Assembly: GCA_044375955.1 (NCBI GenBank)
Contig: JBILLS010000013.1
Span: forward strand, 1-46,519
Length of the DNA: 46,519 nt
Direction: 5' to 3'
Origin: VGCC01 sp044375955
GTDB taxonomy: Bacteria; Actinomycetota; Actinomycetes; S36-B12
The translations under genes and the position numbers were made by a program. Below are positions 45,109-46,519 of this stretch, piece by piece (position 1 is the first letter of the stretch; the number at the start of each line of letters is the position of its first letter). The notes beneath the pieces were generated by a model. The model had not been told where the DNA came from, ran no database searches, and saw nothing but the letters and a program-made list of their open reading frames with translations.

Positions 45109-46519
45109 TCACACTCCGCTGGGTGTCCCGCCACTCCCCATCTTGTGCACGCGCATGCCGTTGGTCGTCCCGGGTATCCCAGGGGGCACACCCGCCACGA
45201 TCACCACACGCTCGCCGAGGGTTGCGCGGCCGATCTCGAGCAGTGCCTTGTCCACGTGCCGCACCATGTCGTCGGTGTGTGCCACCTTCGGGACAAGGAA
45301 CGTCTCCACTCCCCAGACGAGGGTCAACTGGCTCCTGACCCGTGGGTCCGGGGTGAAGGCGAGCAACTTGGTCGGCGAGCGCCACCGCGAGATGAGCCGC
45401 GCGGAACGACCTGTTTCGGTGAATGCGATCAGGTGTGTGGCTTGGATGTCACGCGCCACGTTCACAGCGGCATGGGTGAGGGCACGGGCGGTGGAGACGT
45501 GCTCGAGATCCGGGAGTTCGGGGAGCTCACCCAGAGCTTCCTTCTCGACGTGCTCGATGATCCGCGACATTGTCTCGACGACAAGGGCGGGATGCTGTCC
45601 GACGCTGGTCTCCCCCGACAGCATCAAAGCGTCAGCACCGTCGAGGATGGCGTTCGCGACGTCACTGGCCTCCGCGCGCGTGGGGCGATTGGCCGTCACC
45701 ATGGAATCAAGCATCTGCGTCGCCACGATCACGGGCTTACCCGCCTCGCGGCACATCTGGATCGCCTTCTTCTGCACCAGGGGAACCTGCTCGAGGGGCA
45801 ACTCCACCCCGAGATCGCCCCGGGCGACCATCACTCCGTCGAATGTGTCGACGATCTCCTTCAGATTCTCCACCGCCTGGGGCTTCTCGACCTTGGCCAG
45901 GATCGGCAGGCGCACCCCTTCCTGCTCCATGATCACCCGCGCCTCATCGATGTCCGCAGCACTACGCACGAAGGACAACGCGATCATGTCCGCGCCTATC
46001 GCCAGCGCCCACCGCAGATCCTCACGATCTTTCTCGGAGAGCGCGGGAACACTCATCGCAGCTCCGGGGAGGTTGAATCCCTTGTGATCGGATACTCGAC
46101 CTCCCTCGAGGACCCGCGTGATCACCCGAGGGCCCTCGACACGCACCACCTCGAGCTCGACACGTCCATCGTCGACGAGGACGCGATCCCCGGACCGCAC
46201 GTCGCCGGGCAGCCCCTGATACGTGGTGGACACCATGTGGACGTCGCCCGGAACGTCTTCGGTGGTCACGATGAACTCGGCGCCTGGTTCGAGGAGGACC
46301 GGACCCGAGGCGAACCGACCGAGGCGGATCTTCGGTCCCTGCAGGTCGACCAGGATCCCCACACCTCGCCCAGAGGCATCGGATGCCTGCCGCACCGCGG
46401 CGTAGACAGCCCGATGGTCATCCCACGTACCGTGCGACAGGTTGAGGCGGGCGACGTCCATGCCGGCGGCCACCAGGGCCTGGATCGCCTCGGGCGACGA
46501 TGTCGCCGGCCCGAGTGTG
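45109..46519 (-). CDS. pyk: Pyruvate kinase (N-terminus outside the window)
   Basis: Converts phosphoenolpyruvate and ADP to pyruvate and ATP. The frame is open to the window edge: residues TLGPATSSPEAIQALVAAGM precede MDVARLNLSHGTWDDH, matching the normal start of the enzyme, so only about ten N-terminal residues are missing. Active-site landmarks are LVDLQGPKIRLG, the metal/substrate block VEKPQAVENL and MVARGDLGVELPLEQVP, and MLDSMVTANRPTRAEASD. The C-terminal allosteric domain is complete. The GTG at 46473 is an internal codon, not the start. Confidence 0.97.
   Translation of the reverse strand, partial: TLGPATSSPEAIQALVAAGMDVARLNLSHGTWDDHRAVYAAVRQASDASGRGVGILVDLQGPKIRLGRFASGPVLLEPGAEFIVTTEDVPGDVHMVSTTYQGLPGDVRSGDRVLVDDGRVELEVVRVEGPRVITRVLEGGRVSDHKGFNLPGAAMSVPALSEKDREDLRWALAIGADMIALSFVRSAADIDEARVIMEQEGVRLPILAKVEKPQAVENLKEIVDTFDGVMVARGDLGVELPLEQVPLVQKKAIQMCREAGKPVIVATQMLDSMVTANRPTRAEASDVANAILDGADALMLSGETSVGQHPALVVETMSRIIEHVEKEALGELPELPDLEHVSTARALTHAAVNVARDIQATHLIAFTETGRSARLISRWRSPTKLLAFTPDPRVRSQLTLVWGVETFLVPKVAHTDDMVRHVDKALLEIGRATLGERVVIVAGVPPGIPGTTNGMRVHKMGSGGTPSGV

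Overview
The window comes from a GC-rich actinobacterium (class Actinomycetia most likely). Three things point there: the 16S sequence and a 16S-23S spacer in which I see no tRNA gene; the pyrR-B-C-carA-carB-pyrK-pyrD-pyrF-gmk-rpoZ-coaBC-metK-priA gene order; and the order infC-rpmI-rplT-(SpoU methylase)...pheS-pheT-argC. I cannot name a genus. Except for one DNA glycosylase gene, every gene reads on the minus strand, so transcription runs from high to low coordinates. Coding density is very high, and many neighbouring genes share ATGA, GTGA or TGATG junctions.

Layout in the direction of transcription. (1) 46519-45109: pyruvate kinase, cut by the window edge. (2) 45108-35244: a PyrR-type leader, then pyrR, pyrB, pyrC, carA, carB, pyrK, pyrD and pyrF, which is the complete de novo UMP branch except pyrE. 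(3) 35247-26448: gmk, rpoZ, coaBC, metK, a degenerate priA, def, fmt, rsmB and rpe, a housekeeping run of nucleotide, cofactor and translation genes. (4) 26451-21563: ribD, ribE, ribBA and ribH (riboflavin from GTP and ribulose-5-phosphate), then hisE, hisG and a small SseB-like gene. (5) 21562-19389: a structured leader, infC with an ATC start codon, rpmI, rplT and a SpoU/TrmH-type methyltransferase. (6) 19303-15715: an iron/2-oxoglutarate-oxygenase-like gene translationally coupled to cysD and cysNC. This sulfate-activation cassette sits inside an otherwise familiar ribosomal/phenylalanyl-tRNA synthetase neighbourhood. (7) 15686-12103: pheS and pheT. (8) 12110-5575: an ArgR-type palindrome over a TATAAT box, then argC, argJ, argB, argD, argR, argH and a VanZ-like membrane gene; argF and argG are absent. 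(9) tyrS on the minus strand, with an AlkA-type glycosylase on the plus strand. (10) 3503-1: a ribosomal RNA promoter and leader, complete 16S, spacer and the first part of 23S.

How it works together: most products supply precursors for nucleotides, arginine, flavin and translation. Three local feedback devices are visible in the DNA: a PyrR-binding loop just before pyrR, an ARG-box-like palindrome at argC together with its repressor gene argR in the same operon, and an unusual ATC start with a strong ribosome binding site for IF3. The least ordinary content is the oxygenase-cysD-cysNC cassette. No sulfate transport, APS/PAPS reductase or sulfite reductase gene is in the window, so PAPS could feed either assimilation elsewhere or sulfation, possibly linked to the uncharacterised oxygenase. 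That link is inference.
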